From positions 1,488,001-1,552,000 of the forward strand of contig JALGAS010000006.1 in assembly GCA_023078685.1 (NCBI GenBank): a DNA stretch of 64,000 nucleotides, in the 5' to 3' direction. Each line of letters starts with the position of its first letter. Positions within the stretch are counted from its first letter, which is position 1. Of this stretch, positions 1 through 11,328 are shown piece by piece. The DNA comes from Neopestalotiopsis rosae. Taxonomy: Eukaryota; Ascomycota; Sordariomycetes; Amphisphaeriales; Sporocadaceae. Made by a program: the position numbers and the translations under genes. The notes below the pieces were generated by a model that did not search any database, was not told where the DNA came from, and saw only the letters and a list, made by a program, of their open reading frames with translations.

Positions 1-1202
1 GGAGGCAGGTGCAAAGCGAGGCGCTGCAGGCGTGTCGGGTTCAGTCTTCTCCTGGGGCTCCTGAGGCGTTTGTGTTTGCTCCTCCTCGGGCTCGGTGACG
101 GGTTCGACGATGTTGGGGTTGACATGATCCTCGATATCTGTAGCAGCTTCCTCCTCATCGGTGTCATGGCTGATTTCCTTCTTCTTTTCTTGGGTAGGGA
201 AAAGAAGGCGAGGCTTGATAGATGAGCGAGTGAGACGTCGAGTTGGGGAGCCTTGTCGATCAAGTCGATCAACCAAAGGCGAAGAAGACTGAGCGTCCAC
301 GTTTACTGTCGAACCAAGCAATTCGTTTTCGTCCTCGTTAGTGACACCATCTTCGCGAGGCTTCCAGAAAGTCTTTCCACGGCTATGGGGAATGTGTTAG
401 CTGAGTGCATTTGAGTAGAAAGTGGACGGGTGTAGTAGACTTACAAGACATAGACTATACCATCGCCACGCTGGACGGCCTCGTCCACAGGAATTCTGCC
501 GACACCAGGTACCACGACCTTCTTAACTCTGGTGCTTCGGCGTGTGCTGGTAGATTGTGGGTTCTCAGAGTTGCCATAGAATGGGTTTTCAGCGCTACCA
601 TCAACTTCGGGCAATCTATCGCGAGAGTCGGTAAAGATGGCAATATCCTCTTCAACCTCCTCGGCCCTGAAGCTCTCCAAGGACAGACCAGTGTAGGTCT
701 TGGTCTTTCTCTTGCGTGGAGAAGCTACAGAACTGCTCGACGAAGAATCTGATGAAGTAAAAAGGTTGCGTGCAACGGCGCGTACACCAGCTTCAAGCTT
801 ATCGTCGGACTGCTTGCGGGGTGTCTTTGAGGGAGTAGGCAACATGGTCGCAGCACTGAGGTTGTTTGTTGACTTAAATTGAGGCGCAGAAGTGGGAGCG
901 CTTCGTGCAGTCTCGGGTGCCAAATGAGTGGCGCGAGGTGCGCGAGTGACAGAATCCATTGCGGGCGCGCGCTTCTTCTGAGGTGAAGAGGTGCCTGGAG
1001 TAGAAATGGTTGTTTTCTTCAAGTTTGTGTTGCTGCGGGATGCGACGGCAGCAGATTGAGGTGAAGGAGTGCGATTTGCGATTCTTGTCGACTTTCGCGG
1101 GGAATAGGGTTCCCAGTTGTCGCCAAACGCGCCAAACTTTGGTGTTTGAGGTGTTCGCACACGCGGGGGTGGTGAAGGCGTATTCGACATAATCGCAGCC
1201 AT
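1..1202 (-). CDS. S/TP-rich disordered protein, probable CDK substrate (3' end outside window)
   Basis: Two exons are read on the minus strand: 1202..445 and 382..1, the second running off the window. The 62-nt intron has a GTAAGT donor and a CATAG acceptor, and joining them restores one frame. The ATG at 1202 sits in a good context (CACCATGG). The protein is low-complexity and basic at the N-terminus. It has several proline-directed sites, of which at least four fit the full CDK consensus S/T-P-x-K/R (YSPRKS, SSPQKK, KTPRK, SPRKRK). The C-terminal part is acidic and rich in Glu and Pro. The only segment that looks ordered is around the splice junction (PVDEAVQRGDGIVYVF, then RGKTFWKP). I do not recognise the family. 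A nuclear, cell-cycle-phosphorylated role is inference from the CDK-type sites and from the neighbouring replication and mitosis genes. Confidence 0.75.
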
Positions 1203-2784
1203 GGTGAATAAAGTGGGTCAGTCGGTCGGCACGGCGAGCGAATGAAGGCAGAGAAGGCTCAGGAATCTCTTTTAGCGAAAGAGTCGCAAATTGATGGCCA
1301 AAAAAGACGTTTCGGTTGACCTGGAGATTCAATCGGCGCGTCTGCTCAAATGTCGGACCCTTCCAAAAGCGAAAAAGTGATCAATATCGTCCAAAAAATT
1401 CCGTCGTCGCTTGCGTCGTATCGGCACAGCAGGATGCGTCTTGTCCTTGGAAATAAAACTGAATGTCAAGCACTCGAGCAAATATCGTAGGATTGTTTTC
1501 CTCTAGCTTGCGAGACGATTCTTCGGGTTCGTAGAGGCGAAAGCACCTGTGGAAGTCTGAATTCGCGGTCGGAGTCGTTGGATTGTTGGGGATCTTGTGG
1601 GAATGAGCCAATCGAGGGCACAATCTTCAAGCGGTGAGTTTGTTGTTGTAGGCGTGTCTGCTGCTGATGAAGTTGCAAACGGTCGTTTCTTTGTTTGAAT
1701 GTAAACAATGTGCATACGTTATACTCGAAACATTAAATGCATCTGAGAGCGCGGCACAGCGGTCGGTGACAAAACGAGTCGAATATATTTGCACAGGGTC
1801 AAGAGGGAAGAGGTTGACTGTCAACACGACGCTGGCTGTTGTAGGTCAAATGGCGCGGGAAAGTGGCTGGGCGGGCATGGCTGGGGGACCGACTTTGGGC
1901 ACAGGAATTTCAAGGGAACGTGCATCACTCGTTCCCGTTATTGGGACACGTGAAGCTTTTGGCAGGCACATTGGATCATGTGGGTATCTAAGTGGGAATA
2001 TATATCGTAGCTTCAATATCTGTGTTCTTCAAACGAATACTCAGTCATAAATTGACTATTTACGATTCATTTAAATAGAAACAAACTCATGTCAAACAAG
2101 CCCCCCATATGTTGAATTGCAATGATGCTGTATTGACTGGTGCTGGAACTGCTATAGTGGGAGAGTGTCCTTTATGCAATCACGACAGTACCAGTTCAAT
2201 CGAAGTGGAAATTGACTGTCCCAATCCTTTCTCAAAAGTGCGCTGGCATGCATGGGGCGTCAAGGGCATCCACACTTGGCTGGAACCCCCCCTTGTCAAC
2301 AATGATGTCGGGCCAATTTACGCCCAAGACGCGTCCTGGCCTATGTCCCCTGACCTTTGAATCACGTCCCAAACGCGTCGCGATCTGCCCGCCTGGCCTA
2401 CCTAATCTTTAGTGCAAGTGCTCACTAGTCACTAACCAATGGGCGCTACTCCTGCCTGCAGAAGTCAAACTCGGCCCCGCCTGCAAACCATCATCTACCG
2501 GTCTGGTCCATCTGAGCCCTACCGTTTCCCCAAGCGAGGAGGGGACAAGCACATCGTCATTTGTTTTGTTGCGACACCAAAGTAAACACGTTGCTTCCAA
2601 TTCTGCGACAATTGATGCAGTGCCTTTTGCGTCATTGAGACTTTGTGTAACGACGTCATTACTACAGCGTCTCCTTTCCCGCCAAGCTACACTACTGTCT
2701 GCTGCTTCATACAGTCGTCTGCAGCTGACAGCTCATACCGAGAAACCTCACCGTCGCCTCCCCCATACATATCGGCCGTACATC
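1203..2784. promoter_or_regulatory. Divergent intergenic region upstream of DUO1
   Basis: This 1.6-kb spacer separates the minus-strand S/TP-rich gene from DUO1. No convincing coding sequence is seen; the ORFs here are short and unlike any protein I know. Two ACGCGT hexamers (2329-2334 and 2373-2378) match the MCB core bound by MBF-type cell-cycle factors. A GCGCGGGAAA sequence near 1852 and a TTTCCCGCC near 2676 resemble E2F/SBF-type sites. The regulatory meaning is inference from motif matching. Confidence 0.5.
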
Positions 2785-3597
2785 ATGTCCGACTTCGACT
2801 CCTCTGAGTTGGACTTCTCCCCAGTGAAACCAACCGCACACCATGAACGGCCAAAAACTCCCAAGACTCCAAAGACACCGACTGGCCCACCACCGCGGAC
2901 CGATCCTCTGTCAAATTCATCAGACCCGGCGACACGAGAAGAAGCTCTCGAGCGCGAGCTCCATGGCGTACGGAACATCAACGAGCTGCTCGAAGGCGTA
3001 ATTGGGACTCTCGAGCGCGCCAAGGGCAACATGGGCACCGTATCGCAGACTGTCAACACAGCCTCGACTTTGCTCAACACTTGGACGCGGATCCTGAGCC
3101 AGACTGAGCACAACCAGCGACTGATTCTGAACCCCAATTGGCAGGGTGCCAGCGAGGATCTGAGAGAGATTGAGAATGAGGAACGCTTAAAGCAAGCTGC
3201 TCTCGAGCGCCGTGCGCTCGAAGAGGAAAGACGGAAAGCCGAGGCAGAACGTAAACGCGCAGAAGAGGAGCGGAGGAGGGAAGCTGCTGCAGCTGTTGGG
3301 CCGGGCGTCAGAGGCACTACTCGCACCAGGAGTGTGAGAGGTGTGAGAGGGACCAGAGCGTCAACAGCCAGAGCCTCGACAGCAAGGACAGCAGCTCCTA
3401 GAGCGTCTGCTGCCACTACTACTAGAGGGAGCGGTGTCACAGGCGTTCGAGGCGTCAGAGGCGGCGTCAGTGCATATGGAACCAGAAGGTTAGAAGCCCC
3501 AGAGGAGAGCTCGACCAGCTTTGCGAGTGCTAGAAGCGCGAGCGGTATTGGTCGGGGCCTGGGAGGCACGAGAAGCAGACCAAGAGGCGCAAGGTAA
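2785..3597 (+). CDS. DUO1: DASH complex subunit Duo1
   Basis: This is a 270-residue single-exon gene. The ATG at 2785 (context CATCATGTCC) begins MSDFDSSELDFSP; the open frame extends further upstream, but that part has no conserved features. Residues roughly 50-115 form the Duo1 domain, with the characteristic run ERELHGVRNINELLEGVI and then a helical stretch ending LILNPNWQG. A highly charged Glu/Arg coiled coil follows at about 125-165. The C-terminal tail is a basic Arg/Gly/Ser/Thr-rich region with RGVRGTR-type repeats, likely disordered. Duo1 is a core subunit of the fungal DASH/Dam1 ring, which couples kinetochores to spindle microtubules. ACGCGT sites lie about 410-455 bp upstream. Confidence 0.92.
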   Translation: MSDFDSSELDFSPVKPTAHHERPKTPKTPKTPTGPPPRTDPLSNSSDPATREEALERELHGVRNINELLEGVIGTLERAKGNMGTVSQTVNTASTLLNTWTRILSQTEHNQRLILNPNWQGASEDLREIENEERLKQAALERRALEEERRKAEAERKRAEEERRREAAAAVGPGVRGTTRTRSVRGVRGTRASTARASTARTAAPRASAATTTRGSGVTGVRGVRGGVSAYGTRRLEAPEESSTSFASARSASGIGRGLGGTRSRPRGAR

Positions 3598-3923
3598 TTC
3601 GACTTTCATGGTCACCACTCAAATTGTTGCTATGCCTTCAACTCGGATTCGTTGCGGTGAGAGTATAATCGGCATGCGTAAAATCAACAGCAACGTCAAT
3701 TAGACCATATGACACCATGATGAGATGGTTCATGATTGGCGATTACATCATGGCATGTGATGTAAATTGATGGGTACAGAACCAGAAGGTTCTTGGCTAG
3801 CAAATAGCCAAATAGTTACATACTTTGACATAAACATAGTCATGACTATACCCAAACGCCAGGACTCCAATCCTGCTTGTGGTTAACTATTACCTTTTAT
3901 CCATGACCGACCAAACTCATTGT
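3598..3923. other. Short spacer between convergent DUO1 and RNH2B ends
   Basis: This holds the 3' flanks of two convergent genes. The sequence ACCAGAAGGTT occurs twice, once at the end of DUO1 (about 3480) and once at about 3781. No gene or structured RNA is seen. Confidence 0.5.
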
Positions 3924-5234
3924 TTATTTCTTCTTGAAGAAATCGCTCATCTTCTTCATCCCACTTGTGTTGACTTTGCTCAGATTTTTGACACCTCTAC
4001 TTGTTCCGGCCTTTTGCCGCTTTTCCTCTTCTTCCTTCTTGCGCTTCTTCTCATCTCTCGCAGCCTGCTCGTCGTCATCAAGCATGCGTTTCCTGGAATA
4101 GTCTGCCATCGATCTAGACACTGTAGCTTCTTGCTTCAACTTGGCAACCTGAGCTAGGTAGTCATCGAGTGCCGCGAAATCAGCAATACCCTTCTTTTCT
4201 GACAAGAGAGCTTGGAGTGACGATGCTTGCGGCGGGGCAATGTAGCCGGAGAGGATGAAGGAGAAAGCGACGCGCATTCGTTGTAACGAGACGACTTCTG
4301 GCGAGGCTGTGATGGCTGGCTTGAGCTCGAATGCTTCTTCGGCGGCCACCTTGCTTTCCTCCCCGCCTACGGAGGTAGCAGCCGTAGATGCCTCTGATAC
4401 GCCAGTCTTATTCGTCTCTGTCGACAATGTGGAAGACTGACTCTCCAAGGACTCGACCTTGGGCGTGGATGCCCCCGACTCTGGCTTGGGCGTTTCCCTT
4501 TTCACGCTCAGGACAGGTGCTTCGAGGGCCTTGGCCACAAACTTCTCCTCCATGCTTGCAGGAAGTCCGTCTTTGCTCATTCTTGTAGCCTTGTCCACCA
4601 GCTCTTTTAGCAGCTTCTCTTCATTGAGCCGGTACATGGATTCGTCGCCAGCCTCTACCGTGTCGCAGACGGTGGCCATGCGCGATTCCAGTGTCTGTCG
4701 CACATGACCCCAGCGCAGGATTTCCGAAAAGTGCGGCGACGATTCCTTGGGTATCGTATCAAAGTGGTCGTCGCTGGTTACGAATCGTTTCTTCTCGGAT
4801 TTGAGTGCCGGCAGCACTAGGAAGAGCGGATCGACTGGCGTGGCAATGTATAAGTCTGCGCCCTTGGTTATGTAGGCGCCAAATTCTTGGGCGTCCTCTT
4901 GGCTATCTGACTTTTGTGCCGCAGCATCTTCTTCGCGGGCACCAGCAGCCTCGATCAGCCAGCTTCGCGGCGTGCTCTTTGGTGCTGCAATTCGAGTGAA
5001 TTCATAGATGCCGTTTTCAGGGCATACCAGGTACCGTGTCGGTTTGTTGTAGCGTGGGTTCAGAAGCGAGACAACGCGAGCTTCCGATGTGGCTTTCTTT
5101 GGTAATATAAAGATTTTGGGCGGGTTTGTTGACTCTGGTGCCAAAGTAAACCTCGACTCGTTCGATGTCTGGGACTTGGTGGTGGATTTGGAAGTCGTTG
5201 AGGTCGCAGCGCCTTTGGCGCGGGTGCGTGCCAT
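3924..5234 (-). CDS. RNH202: Ribonuclease H2 subunit B
   Basis: This is a 436-residue single-exon gene starting at ATG 5234 (MARTRAKGAA). A longer open frame upstream to 5333 looks like leader sequence and was not used. After a Ser/Thr/Lys-rich leader come the N-terminal triple-barrel strands (FTLAPES, KIFILPKKA) and the conserved block PRYNKPTRYLVCPENGIYEF. Next are the membrane-like strand DPLFLVLPAL and the winged-helix part (FSEILRWGHVRQTLESRM). The C-terminal third is Ser/Glu/Lys-rich and ends MKKMSDFFKKK, a PCNA-interacting (PIP-like) motif at the extreme C-terminus, as in other RNase H2B proteins. RNase H2 removes ribonucleotides from DNA and RNA-DNA hybrids; subunit B is the non-catalytic scaffold and PCNA tether. 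The gene is divergent from MCM10. Confidence 0.9.
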   Translation of the reverse strand: MARTRAKGAATSTTSKSTTKSQTSNESRFTLAPESTNPPKIFILPKKATSEARVVSLLNPRYNKPTRYLVCPENGIYEFTRIAAPKSTPRSWLIEAAGAREEDAAAQKSDSQEDAQEFGAYITKGADLYIATPVDPLFLVLPALKSEKKRFVTSDDHFDTIPKESSPHFSEILRWGHVRQTLESRMATVCDTVEAGDESMYRLNEEKLLKELVDKATRMSKDGLPASMEEKFVAKALEAPVLSVKRETPKPESGASTPKVESLESQSSTLSTETNKTGVSEASTAATSVGGEESKVAAEEAFELKPAITASPEVVSLQRMRVAFSFILSGYIAPPQASSLQALLSEKKGIADFAALDDYLAQVAKLKQEATVSRSMADYSRKRMLDDDEQAARDEKKRKKEEEEKRQKAGTSRGVKNLSKVNTSGMKKMSDFFKKK

Positions 5235-5888
5235 GATCAAGACGAGCCGATTGTAAGGGAATGTGCTCTGAAAACACCAAGCACAAGATATAGTAACAAT
5301 TGACAACGTATATGAGGTGTATAGAAAGTCCAAGGCCGTTCAATATGTAGCAGTAACTAACAACGTCCACAAGTAGATTTCTATCGAATATACATGGTAC
5401 CTGCATACTAGGTTCTCGAGCAATTGAACCCCAGTAAACGCGTGTGGAGACGCGATTTCTCTTTAGCCCCTCGTGTCTCGCGCGCAGCACGCGTTAAGGT
5501 GTGATCATCACTGACACCTCCAAAGAAACCACTCCAGCGATTTCTTATCGTGGCATACCCGGTGACTGATAAGGAAATACAGTAAATTCCCCCTCGGAAC
5601 TCCATGCGATTTGGGGCCTCCCATTTTGAAAAGTGGTAGCATTTATTCATTCTTCCATTCAGTCTGGTTCCCATACGATTTCCCACTCCCTAGCGATTGG
5701 CTGGTGTAGCGACGGGACAAAACACCCCTGTAATTTCCAGACTCGAACAAGCAAGCAATCACAAGTGCCGGTGCAAAGAGCAAATGCGGCAGTCGCTGCG
5801 ACAAACAAACAACATATCGTGAGATACCCTTTGCAAGACGGGTTGGGAGATGGTCGGCAGCTAGGAGCGCGCAAGAAAATAGGGCACA
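5235..5888. promoter_or_regulatory. Divergent promoter RNH2B / MCM10
   Basis: This 654-bp bidirectional promoter lies between two DNA-replication genes. It contains two ACGCGT (MCB core) sites at 5438-5443 and 5489-5494, 46 bp apart, with further CGCG-containing sequence between them (GAGACGCGATT, CTCGCGCGCAGC). The layout suggests shared G1/S control through an MBF-like factor. That function is inference. Confidence 0.5.
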
Positions 5889-8406
5889 ATGCCTCAACGT
5901 GAGTCTATTTCGAAACTCTATTCCTTCTCGTTGCCACAAATTAGTTATGCTGAATTCCCGATTACCAGATCTCAGCCCAGGAAAACAGGTCCAGGCCCAG
6001 GCCCAATGGCCCCCGCGATCACCTCACGAGGCTTTGGCTAGTACTCCCGGCGGCCGCGAACGGCTGCGTCGCTTGGCCGAACGAACATCGCCTTCCCCTT
6101 CGCCGCTCAAGAAATCGAGAGCGATATTGGCGCTGAACCAGCGCATGCGAGATTATGATGTTGATGACGACGGCAACGACGAAGACGAAGATGACGAGGA
6201 GACACTCCAACTTCAGCTGCAGGCGATCGAAGCCAAGTTGAAACTAAAAGCACTCCAGAAGAAGCAGAGAAAGGGGCCCAGTGGTTCTTCGGATACGGAG
6301 AGCGGATCAGCCCCGAGCAGGCCTGTTTCAACAGTACCGGATGTCTTGGCGGCGAGTAGAGCGCAGTCACGAGCAGCGATGCTGGCAGAAGGCCCGAGGA
6401 TAAGGCCCCAGTCGCAGACTGAAATCCAGGTCCCTGCGTCACCAGTCAGAAAGTCGCAAGCGCCCGTGGAACAGAGATCACCTAGTCGGGTGCTTTTGGG
6501 CATAGACAAAGGCCTCAGAGGCAAAGATGTCTCGTTGAAGCGCGCGTCCAGTCTGCGCAAGCCCACTGAGAGCCGCGATGGACAGGCTGGAGGCTACTTG
6601 CGCCGGGCGCATACGCCTGGATCATCCAGCCAGGGCGGCTCCTCGTCATTTGAGCAGGATCGGCCCAAGAGCTTCAGCGAGCGACTAGCCGCCGCCAGGA
6701 CAGAAGAGGTTACCCGAAAAGATAGGCAGGAAAGAATCCAGAAAGTGAGAAGCAAAGCTTTCGAGGTTGGCCAAGACGAGGTGGAGAGGTACAAGGCGAA
6801 GGCAGCAGAACTACCTGATCTGCCACCACAAGAAGAGACATTCGCACGTGAAGACGTTCTTTTTGGCCAAGGCATCCAGCGAAGGCGCAATGGAGTGGCA
6901 CAAGACCCTGATGCGAACTCATCAGGAGAGTTCAATTCGAACTCGAAGAAATTGGCTCCATCGGAAGTTCCAGACGAAGAGGCAGTATCGTTCGAGCCAT
7001 ATTCTGGCACGCATCTTTCGAAAAGAATTCTTCCGCACAATCTCTTGACACGAACATTTAGCACTCGGAAGCTTCTCCTCATCAAAGATTTGCTGGCTCA
7101 AGTCAAAGCTCCCGATTTCCAGCTACCAGAGGTAGAGCAGGACATTGTGGTTCTGGGCATTGTAGCTTCAAAATCAGAGCCCAAAACGCACAAGGCGCCA
7201 CCCGGCAGCGAGCTTCGGGAGGCAAAGTCACGTTTCGCAGAGGAAGAACATCGTGCCAAGTACATGGTGATGACATTGGTTGATTTGAAATGGGAAATCG
7301 AGCTTTTCCTATTCAATACGGCCTTTCAACGATATTGGAAACTTACACCAGGCACTCTTGTGGCCATCCTCAATCCCAACATCATGCCGCCTCCAAAGGG
7401 TCGGGAAGCTACCAACAAGTTCAGCTTGGTCATTAATAGCGATGGCGAGGGTGTACTAGAAATTGGCAACGCGCGTGATCTAGGCTTTTGCAAGTCTGTA
7501 AAGAAGGACGGAGACCTGTGCAATTCATGGGTCAACAAGAAGAGGACCGAGTTCTGCGAATTTCACATGAATATGGCGATGGACAAGCACCGTCTCGCCC
7601 GACAAGATGTCAATGCCTTTGGAGGTGGTATTGGCGCGAATAACAGGAAACAATTGAGGGAGAAATTCTCCCGCAGCAAAAAAGACGAGGAGGAGCGCAA
7701 GCGAGGCCAGTATGATCGCTACACAAACAGCCATTTCTTTGTGAGCCAAGCCAGCTCGGCGACATTGCTTGACAAGGACCAAATGCTACCAGGACAAGTC
7801 GCCGATAGAGCTGAGCGAAGTGAAGCATTGCGTCGAAGACTTGCAAGTCAGGAAAAGGAAAGAGAGATCATGAAGCAACTCGGCAGCACCGGGCGAGGTG
7901 CTGGGAAGGAATATATGAATCTAGCTCGTGCCAAGTCTTTGTCTGGCGTACCAGGCAGTGCGGCGGATGTCAATAAGGACGACATGATCGACGAGCCCAG
8001 CAAACCAATGGACGCCAAAAGTCTTGGAATAGGCAAAGCTCCAGGCGCAAAGATGCACCTCAGCCCGATCAAACGGAAAAGAGAAAATTCAGCTACAAGC
8101 ATGCTTGGTAGATCGACGTCAGCGGGAGCCTCGCTTGGCTGGGGCGGCAACTTGAAAGACAAGCTGTCAAGAATGAAGGATGGGGAGAGACTCGACGGCA
8201 AAACTATGAGATCCGAGTCGGCTACCATTCCCTCGAGCAGCAAAGTGGACAGCCCAGCAGCAGAACCGCCGGTGCGCAAGAAGACACGCTTCGTCACAGA
8301 AAAGGGCATCCGCGAAGCTGGCCGAGATAGTCTCGGCACTGAACTCGGAAAGGGACAAGCAATGGTCAGCCTGGATAGTGATGATGAATTAGAGATCTTG
8401 ATGTGA
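5889..8406 (+). CDS. MCM10: Minichromosome maintenance protein 10
   Basis: Exons are 5889..5898 and 5969..8406, with a 70-nt intron right after the start (donor GTGAGT, acceptor TTACCAG). The first residues become MPQHLSPGKQ and the protein is 815 aa. The ATG at 5889 follows GGGCACA. The N-terminal region is disordered, with TPGGRERLRRLAERTSPSPSP and an acidic stretch, then a coiled-coil-like LQLQLQAIEAKLKLKALQKK. The OB-fold occupies about residues 357-505. It is followed by the Mcm10 zinc finger beginning near Cys511 (LGFCKS...DLCNSW...TEFCEFH). The tail is Ser/Lys-rich with a conserved VRKKTRFVTEKGIREAGR segment. Mcm10 binds single-stranded DNA and activates the CMG helicase at origins. 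The length is typical for filamentous ascomycetes. Confidence 0.92.
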
Positions 8407-9260
8407 AATGGACCCCCTCCCAAGAGAGAAATCGGTGGTTTTTTGCTTGGTTGTTGCGAGGCGTTGGGGGAAACGACAGCGATTGTCGAACGATAGGAAT
8501 CATGGGTGAGAGAATAACTCGGTATATTTTGGTGCGTGGTAGATAATCACGAAACAATAGTTATGTTTTGCTCTTCCAGAACCATCCTTGGAGGACAGCG
8601 TCCATAATCAAGCGTCATTTCCTCACCTTGGCTATGAGAATAGCACCAAGGGGCAATGCAATGCAATTGCCCGTCCGCTCGTGATACCGGCAGCTTGCAT
8701 TTTCGCGTGTAGAAGAAGCTATCTTATTAAATAAACAGAGTACGGATATTGTGTGTTTAGCTCAACCCGCTTATTGCCGAGCAATCTCGCAGATAGGTAG
8801 TATAGGGCTAGGCTTGGCGACCTTCCTGACCGGGTTCGTTATGGGCATTTGCCGAGCCGCGATACTACTTCAATTGCCTGATAGAGGAGTGCATCTCGTT
8901 GCATGCGCCTTTTGCAGCAAACGATGTGCTACCTTGCTACCTTGCAGATGGACCCCCGCGGACTACATCATTTGTATGGTTGCAGCGTCTGGTGATCTGA
9001 CTCCGACTCTGACCTGCAGCTGCACCTTCCGCCTAGCTTGTTGATCTTTTCCACGCTCTTGCCAAGAATTCAATGCTGTCATTGTATAAATACTGCTTCG
9101 CCTCAGATAGTGATTACTGCTCGCCCCTTCTTCACCACCACCCCGCACAAAAGGTCTATTTCCTCCCCATCATCACTTCTCTGGTTACACTGGTCTGGTT
9201 GAGGACACAAAATCAGACCCTTCTTTCAATTCAAGTTGCGACCGCCGTCAATTGCCCAGC
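8407..9260. promoter_or_regulatory. Spacer with TATA box of the S28 peptidase gene
   Basis: This holds the 3' flank of MCM10 and the promoter of the downstream peptidase gene. A TATAAATA at 9085-9092, about 170 bp before the ATG, is a good TATA box. The last 100 bp is pyrimidine-rich, as in typical fungal leaders. No gene is seen. Confidence 0.5.
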
Positions 9261-10999
9261 ATGAGGGTGTCCACGGCAGTCATGGGCCTGGTGGCTTCAG
9301 TGCTGCCTGCCTTGGTCAGCACCAGACACATCAAGAATATCCCGCTTGCTCCTCACATTGCGGCACGACAGGCCGAGAGTCGCCCAATCTCTTACGATGC
9401 CTATTACTTCGACCAGAAGATTGACCACTTTCCCACCAGCGACAGATACCTGCCTCACACCAATGACACTTTCAAGCAGACGTACTATTTCGACACTTCG
9501 TACTACAAGCCGGGTATGTGTGGCCTTTCTTTTTTTCCCTCTTCTATCTTTCTTGCTCGCCTCACTCTAGATCCATTTTGAATGACGCAATTGAATACTG
9601 ATATGAGCAACAAAAAGGTGGTCCCGTCTTCCTGTACATTGGAGGAGAAACTAGTGGTCGCAGTCGATGGTCTAACATGCAGACTGGCATCATTCAGATT
9701 CTCATGGAAGCTTTTGGAGGCCTGGGTGTCATTATTGAAAATCGTTACTATGGAACAAGTTACCCGTACAACACATCGACAACGGACGAGCTGGCCTATC
9801 TGAGCAATGAGCAGACTGTCGCCGACTTTGCCTACTTTGCCCAGAACGCCAAATTTGACGGTATCGATGATGACTTGACTGCTCCCAACACTCCTTGGAT
9901 TCTCTACGGCGGCAGTCTTGCTGGCGCCGAGACTGCCTTTTCCATCAAGCTGCACGGTGACATTCTCTATGGAGGCATTGCGTCAAGTGCTCCGGTCTAC
10001 CTGACAGTTGGCTACCCCGACTGGTATGATCCGATTCAGAAATACGCTCCTCAAGACTGCGTGACTCGCATCAGCCGCATCGTTGACAATTTTGACGCCC
10101 TTGTCGATGCTGGTAACCGACCCGCCGTGGATGCATTCAAGGCGCTGTTTGGTCTCGAGTCACTGACTGACGACCGCGATTTCGCCACGGCCATTGCCAA
10201 CCCGATCGGCAACCCAGGGTTCTACTTGGCCGCCACTTGGCAGGAGCTCAACTGGAACGCTTCTTACGGTGCTGATGACTTTTTCGAATTCTGCGGCAAC
10301 GTTACCGATGTCAATGCCCCAGAAAACATCACTCAGGTTGACTACACCTTTGCCAACTACACCAATGGTCAGCCCTGGGATGGTCTTGGCGGCTACGCCG
10401 ACTACATCAAGAAATACCTCCTCTCTAATTGTTTCAACGGCGACTACAACAGCAACGACTGTTGGGGTACCCAAAACGCCAGCTGGTGGGCCGACGTGTC
10501 CAGTTCAAGCACTCGCTCATATGTCTACACAAGCTGCACCGAGCAGGGAGCATATATCGACGCACCAAAGACGGGATCAAGCCTCCTCTCACGCGTCATT
10601 GATACATCTTACGAGCAACAGTGGTGCACCTGGGCCTTCCCGGATGGCGAATACAACAAGATTCCCGACTCGCCTGATCTGGATATTCTCAACTCCCTCG
10701 GCGGCTTCAACCTCCAGGCTGACCGTCTGGCCTTTATCGACGGCGACCAGGATGTTTGGAAGGATCTATGTTTCCATTCAGACTTTGCTCCCCAGCCGCG
10801 CCCAGAGAGTACCGATCTCCATCCTCACTACCTCATTACTGGCGCTGGTCACCATTGGGACAGCTACGGCATTCTTGATGTCGCTTCCGAGCCTCAGTTT
10901 ATACGCGAGGCACACAAGTGGGAGATTCGAACCGTCAAGAAGTGGCTGGATGGCTTTGCCGATTGGCGGGCTGCAATTGCCCCGTATCAGACTTCGTAA
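9261..10999 (+). CDS. Secreted serine peptidase, family S28 (prolyl carboxypeptidase-like)
   Basis: Exons are 9261..9513 and 9618..10999 (donor GTATGT, acceptor AAAAAG), giving 544 aa. The N-terminus MRVSTAVMGLVASVLPALVS is a clear signal peptide. Family S28 features appear in order: the opening strand FDQKIDHF near residue 50, GGPVFLYIGGE just after the splice junction, and the nucleophile region with Ser184 in GGSLAGAE. The triad Asp is about 463 in IDGDQDVW and the His is 496 or 497 in GAGHHWD. Several N-x-S/T sequons (NTST, NVTD, NITQ, NYTN) fit secretion. Such enzymes remove residues next to proline from peptides outside the cell or in the vacuole. A tripeptidyl or carboxypeptidase specificity cannot be decided from sequence. 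Confidence 0.88.
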
Positions 11000-11328
11000 G
11001 CTATTTGGCAGACGGATAAGCCACGCTATGTCTCGCCCTTAAGTAATGGGATGCGACAATTGGAACACTCAAGCCAAAATCATGAGTAGATAGAAACGAA
11101 TGTCTACAGATAATGTCTAAATACTCAATCTCGAGCATGACCAAAGGTATAAACGAGTGGCTTTGTCCGAAACGTGATCCTCTGATTAGTTTCACTCCAA
11201 CCCTAACCCACAGGTTTTCACAGGTTGGCATGAACCATCGCCAGGGTTAAGTCCTGCTAGTAATTTCGATATTGTTCACATCCTCCTCGTGATGTAACAG
11301 GCGTATATTCCATGGGCTCGAGCTCAGA
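11000..11328. other. Spacer between convergent peptidase and GH75-like genes
   Basis: This holds the 3' flanks of two convergent genes. I see no gene or notable repeat. Confidence 0.45.

Noticed and set aside
874..1332. 152-codon minus ORF overlapping the first gene
   Set aside because: It is out of frame with the supported S/TP-rich gene and has no recognisable features.
2748..3569. 273-codon minus ORF over DUO1
   Set aside because: It is antisense to a recognised Duo1 domain and has low-complexity Leu/Ser/Arg composition.
10194..11042. Ser/Thr-rich plus ORF over the S28 peptidase
   Set aside because: It is an alternate frame of a conserved enzyme.
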